Assembly: GCA_030737875.1 (NCBI GenBank)
Contig: CM060924.1
Coordinates: forward strand, 152,638,197 to 152,702,196
Origin: Allium sativum
Taxonomy: Eukaryota; Streptophyta; Magnoliopsida; Asparagales; Amaryllidaceae
Reading direction: 5' to 3'
Length of the DNA: 64,000 bases
In this document: in pieces, positions 33,394-46,796 of the stretch
How the letters are laid out: each line of letters starts with the position of its first letter
How positions within the stretch are numbered: the stretch's first letter is position 1
Position numbers and translations under genes: made by a program
The notes under the pieces: model-generated
Database searches by the model: none
Told to the model about the DNA's origin: nothing
Seen by the model: the letters and a program-made list of their open reading frames with translations, nothing else

Positions 33394-33957
33394 AGGATTT
33401 CGTCCCCGAAATCTTCAAGTCTGGAAGAATGTATATCCTACCATCCAAACGTCCATCTACTCATCCATCATACACAGGCATCCATTGTCCTTAAAAGACT
33501 TCTAATGCTTTATGATCATATGCAAGTGTGTGTACATGTCCTTACCTAATGCGAAATCAGGCGGTCTACTGATTCAGTTGACCTCCTTAATGCAAATTAT
33601 GTAAGTGTCATGAATCCATTATGTATGCAAAAGATCCTAATTGCTTACATACTACTTCTATATGCGTGCACACCCATTCAACCGAATGCAGCATCCATAT
33701 GATGGTACAACCATTATACATCCATTATACTAAATACATCCATATATATGCAATATGCAATATGAAGTGACTGAGCCGATCTAGTGCCTAAAGTGTGTGT
33801 ATATATGCATCCACGAGCAACCACTAGCAAACACTTGCATCCATTTTGCATCCATCAGACATAACATGTCTCAAACACATGTTTCAACCATAGGATTATC
33901 CTAACTAAAGGTCAAAGATACTAATGAGAGGACATACTAAAGATAAGATAAGATAAG

Positions 33958-34306
33958 CTAAGCGATAAAGGAGAAATTAAAAGACATACCCTCAAAAATA
34001 AAAGGGTACAACGAACGCATCTTCTCTTCTGTCTCCCAAGTTGCGTTGCTCTCATCATTTCCCCATTGCACTTTAACTAGTCTGACCTCTCGATTCCTCA
34101 ACTTTTTGATCTCCGACCCAAGAATGCATGTAGGTGCTCGTCTAATTGTTGCATCACGCTCTATTTCCACCTCTTTAAGCAAGCTCGGCTCTACCACCTC
34201 CGCGGTCTTGTGCAAACACTTCCTCAAATGTGATACATGGAATACGTCGTGTACTCCACTAAGTTTCTCAGGCAACTCCACCCTATATGCCATCTTCCCA
34301 ATCCTG
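33958..34306 (-). pseudogene. pol: Chromodomain-like C-terminus of pol, out of frame
   Basis: Continuation of the integrase in another frame. It holds [12 protein letters not shown], a hallmark of plant Ty3/gypsy integrase tails, and then a chromodomain-like segment (VRLVKVQWGNDESNATWE, followed by MRSLYPFIF). Chromovirus chromodomains direct integration toward particular chromatin. The break from the main frame is most simply placed in the run of eight T (A in sense) at 34307-34314. Without a frameshift event this part would not be joined to the integrase. Confidence 0.85.
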
Positions 34307-37300
34307 TTTTTTTTACAGGAAACGGCCCTACAAACCTTGGTGCTAATTTCCCCACGGACCCAAAGCGAACAACATTCTGTAATGGAGATACTTTGATAAA
34401 AACCATGTCCCCAATGTCAAACTCAAGATCTGTCCTCCTCTTATCAGCATACGATTTTTTCCTATCTTGTGCTGCTTTCATCCTCCTTCGAATCAACTCA
34501 ATCTTCTCCGAGGTTTCCCTAACCATATCGGGCCCAAGTAGGATTTTATCGGTAGATTCCCACCAACATGTAGGCGAATGGCAAGGCCATCCATAAAGAG
34601 CTTCGAAAGGTGCCATGCCAATACTAGACTGAAAGCTATTATTATATGCGAATTCTACTAACGGAAGGTGCTCTTCCCATGTACCCCCAAAGTCTAGGAT
34701 ACAAAGCCTTAAAAGATCCTCTAGAATGCGATTCACCCTCTCGGTCTGGCCGTCTGTCTGAGGATGATATGCGATGCTCAAACATAGCTGAGTCCCTACC
34801 ACCTCTTGTAAACTCTTCCAAAATTCGCTAGTAAAGATGGGGTCACGGTCGCTTACTATACTAGAAGGAATACCGTGCAAACGAACTATCTCCTTAATGT
34901 ATACAGAAGCCAACCACGGAGCAGTTCTCTTACTTTTCACGGGAATAAAATGGGCGCTTTTAGTAAGTCTATCTACTATAACCCAAATCCCCGTGTTACC
35001 CTTCCTTGATCTTGGTAATCCATCCACAAAATCCATTGAGATGCTTTCCCATTTCCATAGTGGAACTTCTAATGGGTGAAGCAACCCACCGGGCTTCTTT
35101 TGTTCTGCTTTAACTCGTTGGCACACCAAGCATCTAGCGACGTACTCGGCCACATCCTTTTTCATACCGGCCCAAAAGAAAACCCGCTTCATATCTTTGT
35201 ACATCTTATCCCCGCCGGGATGAATGGTCATTTTTGAGCGATGAGCATCATCAAGAATGGCCTTCCTTAAGTCTTCGTCTTGTGGTACACAAAGTCTATT
35301 ATCCCTTCGTAACCAACCCTTATCGTCTAGGGTATACGTACGAAGATGGCTTGACGACTCCCCCCCTTTGAGCTTTTCTACTATCTCAACCAACTGTGGG
35401 TCGTCTCGCTGTGCCTCACCAACCCGTCCTAGAAGTGTAGGTCTAACCTCCAAGGATGCTAACAGACCGGGTACTAAGTCAACGGAGGGTCTAAAGTCAA
35501 ACATAGAGATGAATTCTAAGCTTTGTCGTTCAACAAACAACGGACTCAAGGACAACCTTTTCCTACTTAAGGCGTCTGCCACCACGTTACCCTTACCCGG
35601 GGTATATGCTATTTCAAAATCGTAGGAGGCTAAGAATTCCATCCACCGTTGCTGCCTTAAATTCAAATCCTTCTGAGAGAATAAGTATTTTAATGATTTG
35701 TGGTCAGTGAACAGTTCGAATTTCTCACCAAGAAGATAGTGACGCCAAGACTTAAGCGCGAAAACAATTGCGGCTAGCTCTAAGTCATGCGTGGGGTAAT
35801 TCTTTTCATGAACCCTCAACTGCCTTCCACCATAGGCTATTACTCTTCCCTCTTGCATGAGGACCGCGCCAAGTCCCGTCCCACAAGCATCAGTATAGAT
35901 GGTAAACGGTTTATTCCCGTCTGGCAGCACTAAGACTGGGGCTGAAGTTAAGGCTCTCTTTAAACGTTGGAACGCATCATCGCAATCTTTGTCCCACGTA
36001 AAAACCAGGTTCTTCTTCGTTAACCGTGTTAATGGAGCTGATATTTTTGCGAAGTCTTTGATAAACTTCCTATAATAGCCAGCCAACCCCAAGAAACTTC
36101 TTACTTCGGTTGCATTTTTAGGGACCTTCCAATCTTGGATGGCCACTACCTTTGCGGGATCCACTGCTATCCCTTCTTTGGAAACCACGTGCCCTAAGAA
36201 CCGTACTTCCTTCCTCCAGAAGTGACACTTAGAAAATTTTGCCTTAAGGTTATGCGCTCGAAGGGTTTCCAACACTTCCCTAAGATGTAGGGAGTGCTCT
36301 TCTTTATTCTTAGAAAAGACTAAGATGTCATCCACAAAGACTACCACGAATTTGTTAAGGTATTCCCTAAACACCCTACTCATCAAATCAACAAAATATG
36401 CAGGGGCGTTTGTCAAACCAAAGGGCATCACTAGCCATTCATAGAATCCGTCAGGAGTCCTAAAAGCAGTCTTATCTATACTATCCTCAGCCACTCTCAG
36501 TTGATGAAAGCCAGTGGCTAAGTCCAACTGCGAAAACACTGAGGCGCCAACTAACTGATCAAAGAGATCGTCAATCCTCGGCAGTGGGTGTCGGTTCTTT
36601 TTAGTAAGCTTGTTTAGTTCTCTATAGTCCATACAAAGTCTAAGAGACCCATCCGCCTTTGTGGCAAAAACTACTGGAGCACCCCACTCCGATATACTAC
36701 GTCTTATGAACCCCTTCTCAAGCAACTCCTTTACTTGCTTATTGAGTTCCCTCCTTTCACGAGGAGCCATGTGGCGCACTGGCAAAGATACGGGTTTAGC
36801 ATTATCCACAAGATAAATTCGAAAGTCTATCTCCCGCTTTGGAGGTAAGCCCTTCACCTCCTCAAACACATCCGGATATTCCCGGACCACTTCTACCGAT
36901 CGCAGGTTCTCTACAGACGCGTCAAGCGATTCAAGATAACTTAGCATAACGGAATTTATGGGATTACAAAAGATGTCGAGAGCATTACCAAGGCGAGTCA
37001 CAAGCCTAACTACTCTCCTTTCACAATCAAGAATGGCCCTATTTCTAGACAACCAATCCATTCCTAAAATTAGCCCATAGCCCGTGAAGCCCAATACATA
37101 AGCATCACATCTAAATTCAACGCTAAGTATAGAGATTTTCAAATCCAAACATATCATGGTCAAATGAGCCGAACCCCCAATTGGATTTGAAACGACCAAG
37201 GGATCCTCTACTAAACTGGTGTTCAAGTGCAGTGATTCAACTAATGATGTAGAGATAAACGAATGAGATGCGCCAGAGTCGAATAAGGTACGGACAGGAT

Positions 37301-38312
37301 GATCAAACAGAAAAACTAAGCTTTCAACAGAAATTGTTCTACCTCTTTCTTGCAGCGGTGGGGCCACAATAGCCTGAACTTGCCCCCTTGCCTGCCCTGG
37401 TGCCATAAGAGCCTGCACCTGTCCTCCCGAGGTAGACCCTGCCCTCTGCCCCTTCTTTGGACAGTCCTTCACTAAATGTCCCGCATCTCCACAATGAAAA
37501 CAACCAGTCTTCTTTTTCTTTCTACAATCTTTGCTGAGATGGCCAGGCGTCCCACAATTGAAGCATTTCTTCTTCCCTTTGCCATTATTGTTTTTACCAC
37601 CCTTCTTATTTTGTTGTTGGGGTTTCTTCTGATCCCCTTTCTTTTCAACTGCCTTATCCTCATGCATAAGTGCCATTTCTACTAGCCTTTCAAAGGTGGC
37701 TCCCATAGGGATGTGGGTCATAGCCAACCCTTGCAACGGTTCATTCAAGCCTCTAACGAACCTCAAAGCTTTCTTCTCTGGTGTGTTCACCAACTCCAAG
37801 CCAAACCTTGCTAACTGATTAAATTTATTGACATATTCCTTTACTGATGAGCTCCCTTGCTTTAGTGCCAGGAATTTTTCCATATTTAAGTTCTCCTCTG
37901 CCCTTGAAAGAAACTTTGCCTCAAACCTTCGTCTGAAATCCACCCATGAATCAACTGGATGTTCCCCGTTAGTGACCTCCCACCAAAACGAGGCCTCTCC
38001 CTTCATTAACCAAGCAGCTAAACGGACTTTCCTCCCATCTTCCACTTCAAAGATATCCAACAATTCCTCAGTCTCCTTAAGCCAATCTCTGGCCTCCACA
38101 AACGTCTCAGTCCCTTGAAAAGTTTTTCCTCCCATAGCCTTGAATTCCTTGCACGTCTTTGCAAAGGTGTCAACACGAGGAGGAGGAGGAATGGGTGCAA
38201 CTAGGGGTGGAGGAGTATCCGTTGGGCCTGCGGTGGTGGCCCTAGCCTCCAAGTATCTCCTAAACCACCCTGGAATCGTCACACCTTCTGGGAGATTAAG
38301 ATCTTCAGCCAT
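34224..38312 (-). CDS. gag-pol: Gag-Pol polyprotein of chromovirus
   Basis: 1362 codons from ATG 38312. I chose this start because it gives the expected gag N-terminus; the frame is open 82 codons further up but only through A/T-rich leader. Order: capsid core (about 60-220); two CCHC knuckles (C250-C263 and C271-C284); aspartic protease [10 protein letters not shown] (343-352, D345); reverse transcriptase with FVDD (659-662); RNase H (D808, E845, D870 and D913 region); integrase zinc finger H1024, H1031, C1061, C1064; integrase core D1094, D1155, E1191 with the usual 35-residue spacing. All key residues are present. The frame ends at 34224 after about 27 out-of-frame residues because of the homopolymer shift at 34307-34314; the true tail is at 33958-34306. 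The product drives reverse transcription in virus-like particles and integration in the nucleus. Confidence 0.95.
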   Translation of the reverse strand: MAEDLNLPEGVTIPGWFRRYLEARATTAGPTDTPPPLVAPIPPPPRVDTFAKTCKEFKAMGGKTFQGTETFVEARDWLKETEELLDIFEVEDGRKVRLAAWLMKGEASFWWEVTNGEHPVDSWVDFRRRFEAKFLSRAEENLNMEKFLALKQGSSSVKEYVNKFNQLARFGLELVNTPEKKALRFVRGLNEPLQGLAMTHIPMGATFERLVEMALMHEDKAVEKKGDQKKPQQQNKKGGKNNNGKGKKKCFNCGTPGHLSKDCRKKKKTGCFHCGDAGHLVKDCPKKGQRAGSTSGGQVQALMAPGQARGQVQAIVAPPLQERGRTISVESLVFLFDHPVRTLFDSGASHSFISTSLVESLHLNTSLVEDPLVVSNPIGGSAHLTMICLDLKISILSVEFRCDAYVLGFTGYGLILGMDWLSRNRAILDCERRVVRLVTRLGNALDIFCNPINSVMLSYLESLDASVENLRSVEVVREYPDVFEEVKGLPPKREIDFRIYLVDNAKPVSLPVRHMAPRERRELNKQVKELLEKGFIRRSISEWGAPVVFATKADGSLRLCMDYRELNKLTKKNRHPLPRIDDLFDQLVGASVFSQLDLATGFHQLRVAEDSIDKTAFRTPDGFYEWLVMPFGLTNAPAYFVDLMSRVFREYLNKFVVVFVDDILVFSKNKEEHSLHLREVLETLRAHNLKAKFSKCHFWRKEVRFLGHVVSKEGIAVDPAKVVAIQDWKVPKNATEVRSFLGLAGYYRKFIKDFAKISAPLTRLTKKNLVFTWDKDCDDAFQRLKRALTSAPVLVLPDGNKPFTIYTDACGTGLGAVLMQEGRVIAYGGRQLRVHEKNYPTHDLELAAIVFALKSWRHYLLGEKFELFTDHKSLKYLFSQKDLNLRQQRWMEFLASYDFEIAYTPGKGNVVADALSRKRLSLSPLFVERQSLEFISMFDFRPSVDLVPGLLASLEVRPTLLGRVGEAQRDDPQLVEIVEKLKGGESSSHLRTYTLDDKGWLRRDNRLCVPQDEDLRKAILDDAHRSKMTIHPGGDKMYKDMKRVFFWAGMKKDVAEYVARCLVCQRVKAEQKKPGGLLHPLEVPLWKWESISMDFVDGLPRSRKGNTGIWVIVDRLTKSAHFIPVKSKRTAPWLASVYIKEIVRLHGIPSSIVSDRDPIFTSEFWKSLQEVVGTQLCLSIAYHPQTDGQTERVNRILEDLLRLCILDFGGTWEEHLPLVEFAYNNSFQSSIGMAPFEALYGWPCHSPTCWWESTDKILLGPDMVRETSEKIELIRRRMKAAQDRKKSYADKRRTDLEFDIGDMVFIKVSPLQNVVRFGSVGKLAPRFVGPFPVKKTGLGRWHIGWSCLRNLVEYTTYSMYHI

Positions 38313-38512
38313 GCTGAAACGAAAAAGGAAAGATTCAAAATGGAGAATTCGAAAGATAAAGATAAGGATGTGGCTATTTGGGATTATGTTTTTCATAAAA
38401 ACTCTCTTTAAATAACATGTTTTTTTTTTTTGAAAGCACTTCTTCCAAAAATACTTTAGAAAAAAAAAATATTTTTCTAAATTTTTTTTTTTATCTGTTC
38501 TGGTAACCTTAT
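38313..38512 (-). other. 5' leader of chromovirus
   Basis: About 200 bp between primer site and gag ATG, with A/T homopolymers. No structure or gene seen. Confidence 0.6.
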
Positions 38513-38524
38513 GCTCTGATACCA
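38513..38524 (-). promoter_or_regulatory. Primer binding site of chromovirus
   Basis: TGGTATCAGAGC on the minus strand, 2 nt from the 5' LTR: the standard initiator-Met-tRNA site. Confidence 0.95.
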
Positions 38525-38526
38525 CG

Positions 38527-41500
38527 TGTAACACCCCACGTCCATTAATGTCACTCACAAAGGGAATGCATTAACTTCCATGGAGGTTTTAAGTGAATAT
38601 AGAACAGTAAAATTACAACAAGACAGATATAAAATAGTACTTGGAAATTCAAAAACTTTATTTCATTGTAGCAGAAGTCAAAACATTTTTGATTACATCA
38701 TAACACCATATTCAATGTCAAGTACAATATCTATCTTGATAAAACAAGTACATAATCCCATTACATGAATAGCCATTAAAAAGAAAGATAACAAGCTGGA
38801 CTTTACTTCAGCAGTCCAAGCTTTCCAGAAGATAAGCGATCCAACTAGACTCCACTAGAACTTGGCCCAACCTGCGGACCTGAAGGGAGAAAAAGGATGG
38901 AAAAGAGGGGGTCAGACATAAAGTCTGGTGAATATGATAATTCTACAATACTATTACCAAAATAACTGGACTAAGGCATAAGCTGGAAAACAAGAAAATG
39001 TCTATGAAGAGCAGATTAAGGACATAGACAATCGCTAAAGGCAACGTTATAGGCGCTCCTAAATACTAAAGGATAAACACTATACTGCACCACACCAGTC
39101 ACCCTAAAGATTCATCCCACTTAGCTTCACTTATAACTCTTTCCCAATGGCTTTACGTACCCCTAGCTGACTACATAGGTGCCGCCTGCCCCTATCTCCA
39201 CTAGGTGTACCCTACTTCCCATTATTCGATCGACTCCCTAACTCGTAGATACCCGTGCTGGCCCCACAGTGGGGTGTATCACTCCCCTAAAGTGGCAACC
39301 TGATACAACGGACATGCACGGCTTATACCTACACGATGCAACAACGTCTTACCTACCAGCCCGGGTCCACACACGCATATGAAACCCATTGGACTTGCGT
39401 TGCCACCGCTCCCTGTTTTGGCCTCTTATAGTCAAACCCAGTATGCGTGTCCCGTCCTCGACTTGGGTCGAGCCCACAAAGATACGTTTTGGGATACTGG
39501 TTGAAATGGGCCCCCACTATTTCCCATAAGCATTCCACCTAAGCTTGTCCCCATTAGTCCATCCCACTTAACCCACTTAGTCATGTTCATTTACATGTGT
39601 GTTTGGTTAAGTCTAATCGTATTTCAAATGCCTCTAAAGGCAACCACCAGATTCCTCATGCCACCCAAGGCACCTACTTAACCCCCATGTCCCACCTTAC
39701 ATGATTATCTGGTTAAGTATTTCTTAGTTCATTAAGGCCATAACCTCATAAAGACCTCTCACATTAGACTGGCATTTATGGCAGCTGGATTTGCCGGGCG
39801 GGTCCGGGCAGTCTTACACCATAAAAGAGTCTAACCTCGTGTCTTTACAACTGTTATGCTTTAGTTTGGGCCTAGGACCTCTCACATTGGGCCGACATTT
39901 GTGACTACTGGATTTGCCGGGCGGGTCCGGGCAGGTTTACATCACAAACGGGTCCAACCTCGTGTCCTAAGCATTGATTATTAATAATAATCCACTTTCT
40001 CCCAATTTTAATAATTCCCTACTTGAATTATTAATTACTTCCAATTTTTAACAATGTCCATAATTGACTCAATTATGGACATTCATTCATGGTATGCAAC
40101 ATCTTACAAAATTGCACCCAATTTATTAATTCCTAATATTACCCCTACCCCACGTTTGAACGTTTATTCGCAAAATATATGTTAGACTCGAATAGCCTAA
40201 CTCATAGCATAAAAGAGATTATCATAATAACAACATGTATATGTGACCAAATGAATCATAATAAGGGGTGAAACTTGCATATGTCCAACTTGCATAGATT
40301 ATACATGTCATGGATCTAAAGGTGTCAACTTGTTCAAAATTCACCTAATATGATCTCAATCAATTTTCATAAACTTATATATGAACATGTGCGAATCAAC
40401 ATCATCTAATTTTTTAACAACATGGTTTTATATGGGTACACCTAACTCAATAGGCAAATTCCCATAATCAAGTTTTATTTAATTATAGTTTCAAGTTTAT
40501 GGGTACACCTAACCTAATAGGCAAATTCCCATAAACAAGATCCATTTAAATTAAGAAAAAAAAAACATAACTTTAAGCATGATCCAACAACATGATTTTT
40601 CAACATAATATAGCATGATTTATAACATGGCATAGTATGATAGTATAACATAGCTTGACATGATTCTCAACATAGCACGACATAGCATAAGAGAATTTAC
40701 AACATAGCATGACATAGCATATATAATTTACATCATACGACAACATAATAACATAATAAGAGATCCACAATATATAGAATTTACAATTACAAATCACATC
40801 ACTTTCTTGTGATCCATTCATAACTGAGTCAAATTAGTTTGTAATAGTCTTGTGAGAATCATCATACTCACCAACAAAAGAAAAGAATTAGAGAAAGAGA
40901 GATCTTTTGATTTGATTTGTGTAGATTTAGTTGTAGATGATTAGGCTTCCTCTTCTTAGTTTGTGACGGCTATGCTGAACTCCATGGCAGCAGCATGACG
41001 GTAGCTTCTCTAATTTTACAAGTGATTTAGGTCTAGGGTCTACCCACTTATTTATAGATTTTAGAATTCATTTAGGCCATTAGATTTAACCTAGAAATAA
41101 CCGCAGCAGTTCAGACAAGATGGGGTTTATCTTGTTGACTCAGCAATGAGTCAGAAGTGACTCAGCAAACACTCAGCATATTATTAAACTTCTATTCATG
41201 TCATAAATATATATATATTTTCTACAATGTACATATTAGATACATCCCCCTTTACTTATTATTGTTTTTATATACATATTAGATACATCCCCTCTCTCAC
41301 ACACTTATTAATATTTTTATATTCATATTAGATACATCCCCTCTCTTACACACTTATTAATATTTTTATATTCATATTAGATACATCCCCTCTCTTGCAC
41401 ACTTATTAATATTTTTATATTAATATTAGATACATCCCCTCTCTTACACACTTATTAATATTTTTATATTCATATTAGATACATCCCCTCTCTTACACAC

Positions 41501-41551
41501 TTATTAATATTTTAGCAACTTTAGTGTTAATAGAAAATTCGGGGTGTTACA
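38527..41551 (-). mobile_element. 5' LTR of chromovirus
   Basis: 3025 bp, nearly identical to 30357-33378. The 49-bp array is at 41234-41514 with the same six units, so array length has not changed since insertion. Confidence 0.93.
41234..41514 (-). repeat. 49-bp tandem array in 5' LTR
   Basis: Six units starting at 41234, 41277, 41326, 41375, 41424 and 41473. Confidence 0.9.
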
Positions 41552-41556
41552 ATAAT

Positions 41557-44500
41557 AATAATAAAATTATTATATATATTTTAAATTTCCCCCAACCCAT
41601 TTTCTCATTACCAGACACGTTACCCAACCCCCCACCGTTCATTCTCAAATCGATAAACAGGAGGAAAAAAAAGAAACTTCATCGCGCCCAGCGCGACACC
41701 CAACGTCGCCCTCCCCAAGACCGGCACCCCCCTCGCCGGAACCCCTTCTGGCCATCCCCCTCGTACCAGGTGCCTCCGCTCATCCCCCTCTTCTGAGTTG
41801 AACCGATGCGCTCCCCTGGAAACCCGCCACCCTAAAACCCTAGCGCCGCCTTCCTGGGCCCACACCTCGGCCAGCGCCGCCAACCGCAGGTCTCCACCAC
41901 CCCTCCGACGAACTGCGAACCCCACCCCCCTCAGAAAACCGAGCACAGTAAGTTTTTACTTTTAATTAATTTAAAATAATTAGTTTAAACTTATTAAAAT
42001 CAGTTTTAAATTTCAGATCTTAGTAAATCGATATGGAGTTGTTTTCTTTTGATAAAAATTCGATTTTTACATATATAATGGCATGTTAAAGATAAGATTT
42101 TTATATGTATGTAGATTATATTTTCCTATAGGAAAGATTACATTTTTATACTTAAGAAGATTACATTTTTATACTTAAGAAGATTACATTTTTATACTTA
42201 AGAAGATATGATTTTATACATAAGAAGATATGATTTTTATACTTAAGAAGATATGATTTTTATACTTAGAAAGCTATGATTTTTATAGTTAGAGAGTTAT
42301 GATTTTTAAATTAGAAAGTTTAGCATTATTAAAGTAGAAAAGAAATGATTTTTAATTATTAAAAAGAAGTGATTTTTAAATAAGAAAAGTTATGATTTTT
42401 AAAATAGAAAGGTATGATTTTTAAAAATGAAATGGTAAGATAAAAAATTTATTTTTTATAATGAAATAGCGAAGATTAAAAATTTGATTTTTCTAAAGAA
42501 AGCATTGAAATAAAAAGGTGATTTTTATTTATGAAAATCGTCGTTCAAAAATATGATTATTAACATATACTGCATGAAACAGAGGGTGATGGGATGGACT
42601 GAAATCAAAAAGGAATCTAAACCGTTCAGAATTAAAGAATGGCGGAGTGGAACCCAAGGTGAGAACTTCTCACTTTAAATTCTATTTTTCTAGTTAGAAT
42701 ATATACTAAGATGCAGACGGTGCTTAGCAGCACCCGACACCCATCGTCCACAAACCATGGACGGCTTTTTTGATTTGTTTCGTTGATTGGATTATTTAGT
42801 TAAGTTTGATTTGGAAAATGAAACGAATTGAGGTAATTTAGTTTGTGTATGTCATGCGCCATTATAAGGCGAGGGATAAGGCTAAACCTTATCCCAGTTC
42901 TAGTATCGCGTCGTTATGCCGCCGAAATTTTCTAAAATATGTTAGAAAAATAAAAATATCATTTTTATTTGATAAATGAATAAAATAATATATTCATTTA
43001 TATATCAGACAATTTGTTTATGTACACCCATTTGACTGATATGGATTGGGACAATAAATTTTACACATCGCCCAACTACACAAATAATATTCAGTATTTG
43101 TTGGTTGAAACCCCACATGGGTGTTGGGATGACATTTGACGTACACTAGTCCCAATTTTTAGTTGTATGTCGATCAATTGGTTGACAGGATGATATAAGC
43201 GTTAATTATTTATAATTAATGCTTATGCAGTTGTGTGGTGCACTCTAGATGATGGTTGATTATTTATCACTGTTGTGATATACATGTGTTGTATGAAATC
43301 CATATAAATCACTTTATATGGTAATTGGTTGTGTCTGATTCCAATTGAGAAGTGAAGAATATTTTAAAATAACGAATATTTTAAAATAATATTCTGAAAA
43401 GGATTAAAATATGATTTTGATGTCCAATTTTGGATGGACACGAATTATTGTAATATATAAAGCCATGTTGATTAGATATGCGCCATTTTGACGCGAACAA
43501 TATTTATATCGATTATATTCGTTTTTATAATGAATATAGAAAAGGAAGTTATTTCAAAATCTAATATTTTGAAAATATTATCATTTATATATTAGTGATA
43601 TAGAATATTCAATTTTGATTTAAAATTGAAAATGAAGTTGGAATCGTTTTTAAAACGAAATTAAAACGATTTATAAGATACGTTTTTAAATGGAAATTGA
43701 CGAAATATATATAATATATATATTAAATGGCCTGAATAGAACGTGCCGCGTAGCGACCGTTCGCGAATTTCGACCATTGACTTCGACTTGACGTTACGGG
43801 AGATCCGACCGTCGATGCTCCTAAAACCGGAACCGTTGGGTTCATATCGAAAAGAGCTTTCTAACGAATATAAGATATTTGAAATCTAACGGTTGGATTT
43901 GGAATTATGTCCAAATCAAATTCGGAAAAGGTCGCCGTAAGTGCCGTTCGATGACCGTTTATGGAAATCCACGGTACGGTCCTTGATAAAATTATTAAAA
44001 ATATCAATAATTTGTGTAAAATCATAATAAATGATTTGAAAAGAGTTGGAATGAAAAATTCCACATTTGTAAAGATAAAAAAATATTTTTATCGAAATGA
44101 ACTAGTTTATAACTAGAAAAATAATCCAATATTTTTAAACAAATAAAATGGATTGAGAATGGGTTTTAATATAACCAAAAATTTCCAATATAAGAATTGG
44201 TATGGATTTGAATCGAAATTATCTTCGGAATATTTCGATATTGGATTCCATGATTATACGGATATTGTGGAGGAATTTGAAAGATATATATATCGTTATT
44301 CCAATACGATATTTGTTGGTTTCAGAATTTGGTATTGAATATACGCCGATATATTTTCTATTCGGAGTCTTGTATTTGATATCAAATTGGATTTGGGTTT
44401 GTCGTGGATGGTATCTTTAATAATACTGTTCATAAACCCAATGGAGTTAAGAAAAATTAGAAACTAACTGGAGATTAGCTAAGTTGAATGATTTTCTGGG

Positions 44501-46781
44501 TATTGATCTGATGTTGGTTTCGGCCTTCGGGGTTAATACTTAGGGAATTGCTCTCTTACTAATTTATAGTTAGAGACTGATGGAATGTGAATTGGATTCA
44601 TCGTGAATTGTGTTTTAAACGACATTTTTTCATTAACCCGATTAACAGTGAAATGTGATTTGGAATTTATAAATCTTTTTATTTAGGTTTAATGGAAATT
44701 TTCCAAAGTAAAGTTTTCCAATATATAAATTGAATGGAATGGAATTCGATTAGGTAGAAATCGAAGTGAGCTTCTTTCGAGGAAGACTATTACTATATAT
44801 GGAATTTAAAAGGCTTCTCCGTTATTCCATTTATATTATTGGTTGGACACGGAAGTTTATATCAATTATATATATTGATCTGTTTTCCGTAAAGATTCCA
44901 TAATTAATGGAATAAGATTTTGGGTTTGTCGTGAATGGTATCTTTAATAATACTATTCTTCAACCCAATGGAGTTAAGAAAATTAAAAAATAACTGGAGA
45001 TTAGTTAAGTTGAATGGTGTCCTGGGTATTGATCTGATGTTGGTTTCGGCCTTCGGGGTTAATACTTAGGGAATTGTTCTCTTACTAATTTACGGTTAGA
45101 GACTGATGGAATGTGATAACTAGAATTATCAATTCAAGAAAATAAGGTTTAAAATGTGAAAAGAATATTTGAATAAAAGAATATTCTGGATTGCAATGAG
45201 GCGTATGTTGTGTTTGTGTAGCACTTGTTTATAATATACGCGAGTTATTCGGAAAGACCGGATTTATCCCATTCTGAATAACTGATACGACGATAAGTCG
45301 AAGATGAAGACGGTGGTTGAAGACCGGAGGTCTTCACATCGTTTGGATTATTCCTGATGATCTTGATTGGGTCGTACACCCAAGAGGAGGGAATAAGTTG
45401 GTGATCGTCCAGACGTACTTGGAGATCGATGAATATGCGAGGTACAAGGTGCCTCCGGTTTCGTTTAGACCTAGAACGGACTTGCAAATGGACTGTGTGT
45501 CTGACATTGGATTTCATTCTGTGTGATTGATAGGCATCAGTTGCATGGCATGAATTGCCTGTGTGGCATGCTGAGATGCAGTGATCATGGCTTTTGTTGA
45601 AAAGTAGAGTCTTGTGGTTGATGATCAAAGCACGGCCTTTGTGGCATCTCTTTGTGTAGCGTTAATTCGCAAGCCCCACACCCCGGTGTGAAACAAAAAC
45701 TGGAGAGGACATCAGGGAGGTCATTCATCTCTTTCTAGCTAGGAGTGGCGTCAGCGTTTGCAAGCCCTGACGAGTTTGACCCATGTGGTTGTTAGATTTT
45801 GAGGCACCTCGGTTATATCGATCGATCTGGAACCGATGGAGTCATTCGTTGGCTCATTTACGCCCCATAAGGCGGGGAGACGTATTGTTCAGGGTTTAAG
45901 TTTATTCCACTTCGTGTGGACCGACCCTGATGATCTAAGGGCCCACCTGAGTCTGGGTCCTGAGACACGGGCTAGAGCGTCTCGGAGCGGTGAGGACTAT
46001 CTTTTGCCTCGGTTCACAGATGGAAATCCAACTTCCAATACGACATTTTGCGGTTTTATTTGTAGAGCCTAGTATGGCGACATGATATATGGTACCCATG
46101 CCGTCTATGATTGATACATTTATATTTGAAGTTGTTTTCTTCACTTATAGTAATAATAAAAGATTAAATTTCGCGTATCAAGCATTCTTTGGCTATTATA
46201 AGGGAAAACCCTATCCTCCGGCTTGTGTCGCATTTTGTGATGGGACCTGGGTCTTATAATGGCTTCATTGTTCTTTATTTAGCATTGCGCTATTTGTTTT
46301 ATGCACTGGTATTCTTAGGAGGAAACCCGTTCCGTGTTATACGGCGTGGTCCCTTGATTTACCTAACTTTAAAATAAAGATTAATAACTGTTTAGTTCTC
46401 ACACCAGACACATGACTGACCTGGAGTTTATTGTTTTAACCTAAACTCTGGGTGCCCTTATTTTCCGCACGGGCAGCTAGTAGTTGGGTTTTGCGGATAT
46501 TATATTTACAGGATCTTGGTTTACAACTAGAAATAAACTCGGAAAGCTCTGTGTCCGTGTATTCCTTTCAGTTGTGTTTTGTATTATTTTTCCGTCGCAT
46601 TATAATTATTGAATCTCTGATATTTTCTGATGTATAATATTTATTAATACTCTATTATATTCTTGTACTCTGATGTAAATTGTTGTAATAAGCAATGAAA
46701 TGTTCTTCTGATTGTGTTCTGATTCGTCGTGTTCTCAATTCAATCTGTGCTTTCCTTCACGGGGAAGTTCGGGTCGTTTCA
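41557..46781 (+). mobile_element. Left LTR of element 2, piece 3
   Basis: Resumes right after the chromovirus and matches 48706-53865. Contains the TA-rich promoter-like stretch (41566-41582), GC-rich block C, GTAAGT at 41948, T-rich short repeats (about 42130-42460), hairpin 42719-42734, P hairpins at 44393-44441 and 44919-44968 with a Q between (about 44589-44643), and hairpin GAAGACCGGAGGTCTTC at 45319-45335. A roughly 530-bp internal duplication is evident: the block at about 44450-44590 recurs at 44980-45115. Ends ...GTCGTTTCA. Confidence 0.88.
41620..41947 (+). other. GC-rich exon-like cassette C
   Basis: C-rich block ending AGCACA|GTAAGT (donor 41948). It is shared, with small deletions, by the right LTR of the same element (48780-49057), as expected, but is unlike blocks A and B. 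The short frames here (for example 41524-41796) change between the two LTRs and are not conserved. Confidence 0.55.
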
Positions 46782-46784
46782 GTT

Positions 46785-46796
46785 TGGTATCAGAGC
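46785..46796 (+). promoter_or_regulatory. Primer binding site, element 2
   Basis: TGGTATCAGAGC, exact match to the plant initiator-Met-tRNA site, 3 nt after the LTR. Confidence 0.92.

Larger units (their letters stand above)
30357..41551 (-). mobile_element. Chromovirus (Ty3/gypsy) retrotransposon, nearly intact
   Basis: 11,195 bp on the minus strand. LTRs at 30357-33378 (3', 3022 bp) and 38527-41551 (5', 3025 bp) both run TGTAACACCCC...GGGGTGTTACA. The primer site is at 38513-38524, the polypurine tract at 33379-33393, and one gag-pol frame (38312 to 34224) continues in a second frame to 33958. I count about 36 differences between the LTRs, roughly 1.2%, so insertion is recent (under 1 million years at common plant rates). 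Flanks ATAAG and ATAAT are a target duplication with one change. It sits in the left LTR of element 2; the empty site is visible at about 48706. LTR length and tail suggest the Tekay/Del lineage. Confidence 0.93.

Noticed and set aside
35257..35625. Plus-strand frames across 34046-38415
   Set aside because: Antisense shadows of gag-pol.
38313..38558. Extension of the chromovirus gag frame 82 codons upstream
   Set aside because: It runs through A/T homopolymers, the primer site and into the LTR; the family-typical gag start is at 38312.
46785..46796. TGGTATCAGAGC as a tRNA gene fragment
   Set aside because: Only 12 nt match and the position next to an LTR identifies it as a primer site; no tRNA cloverleaf is present.
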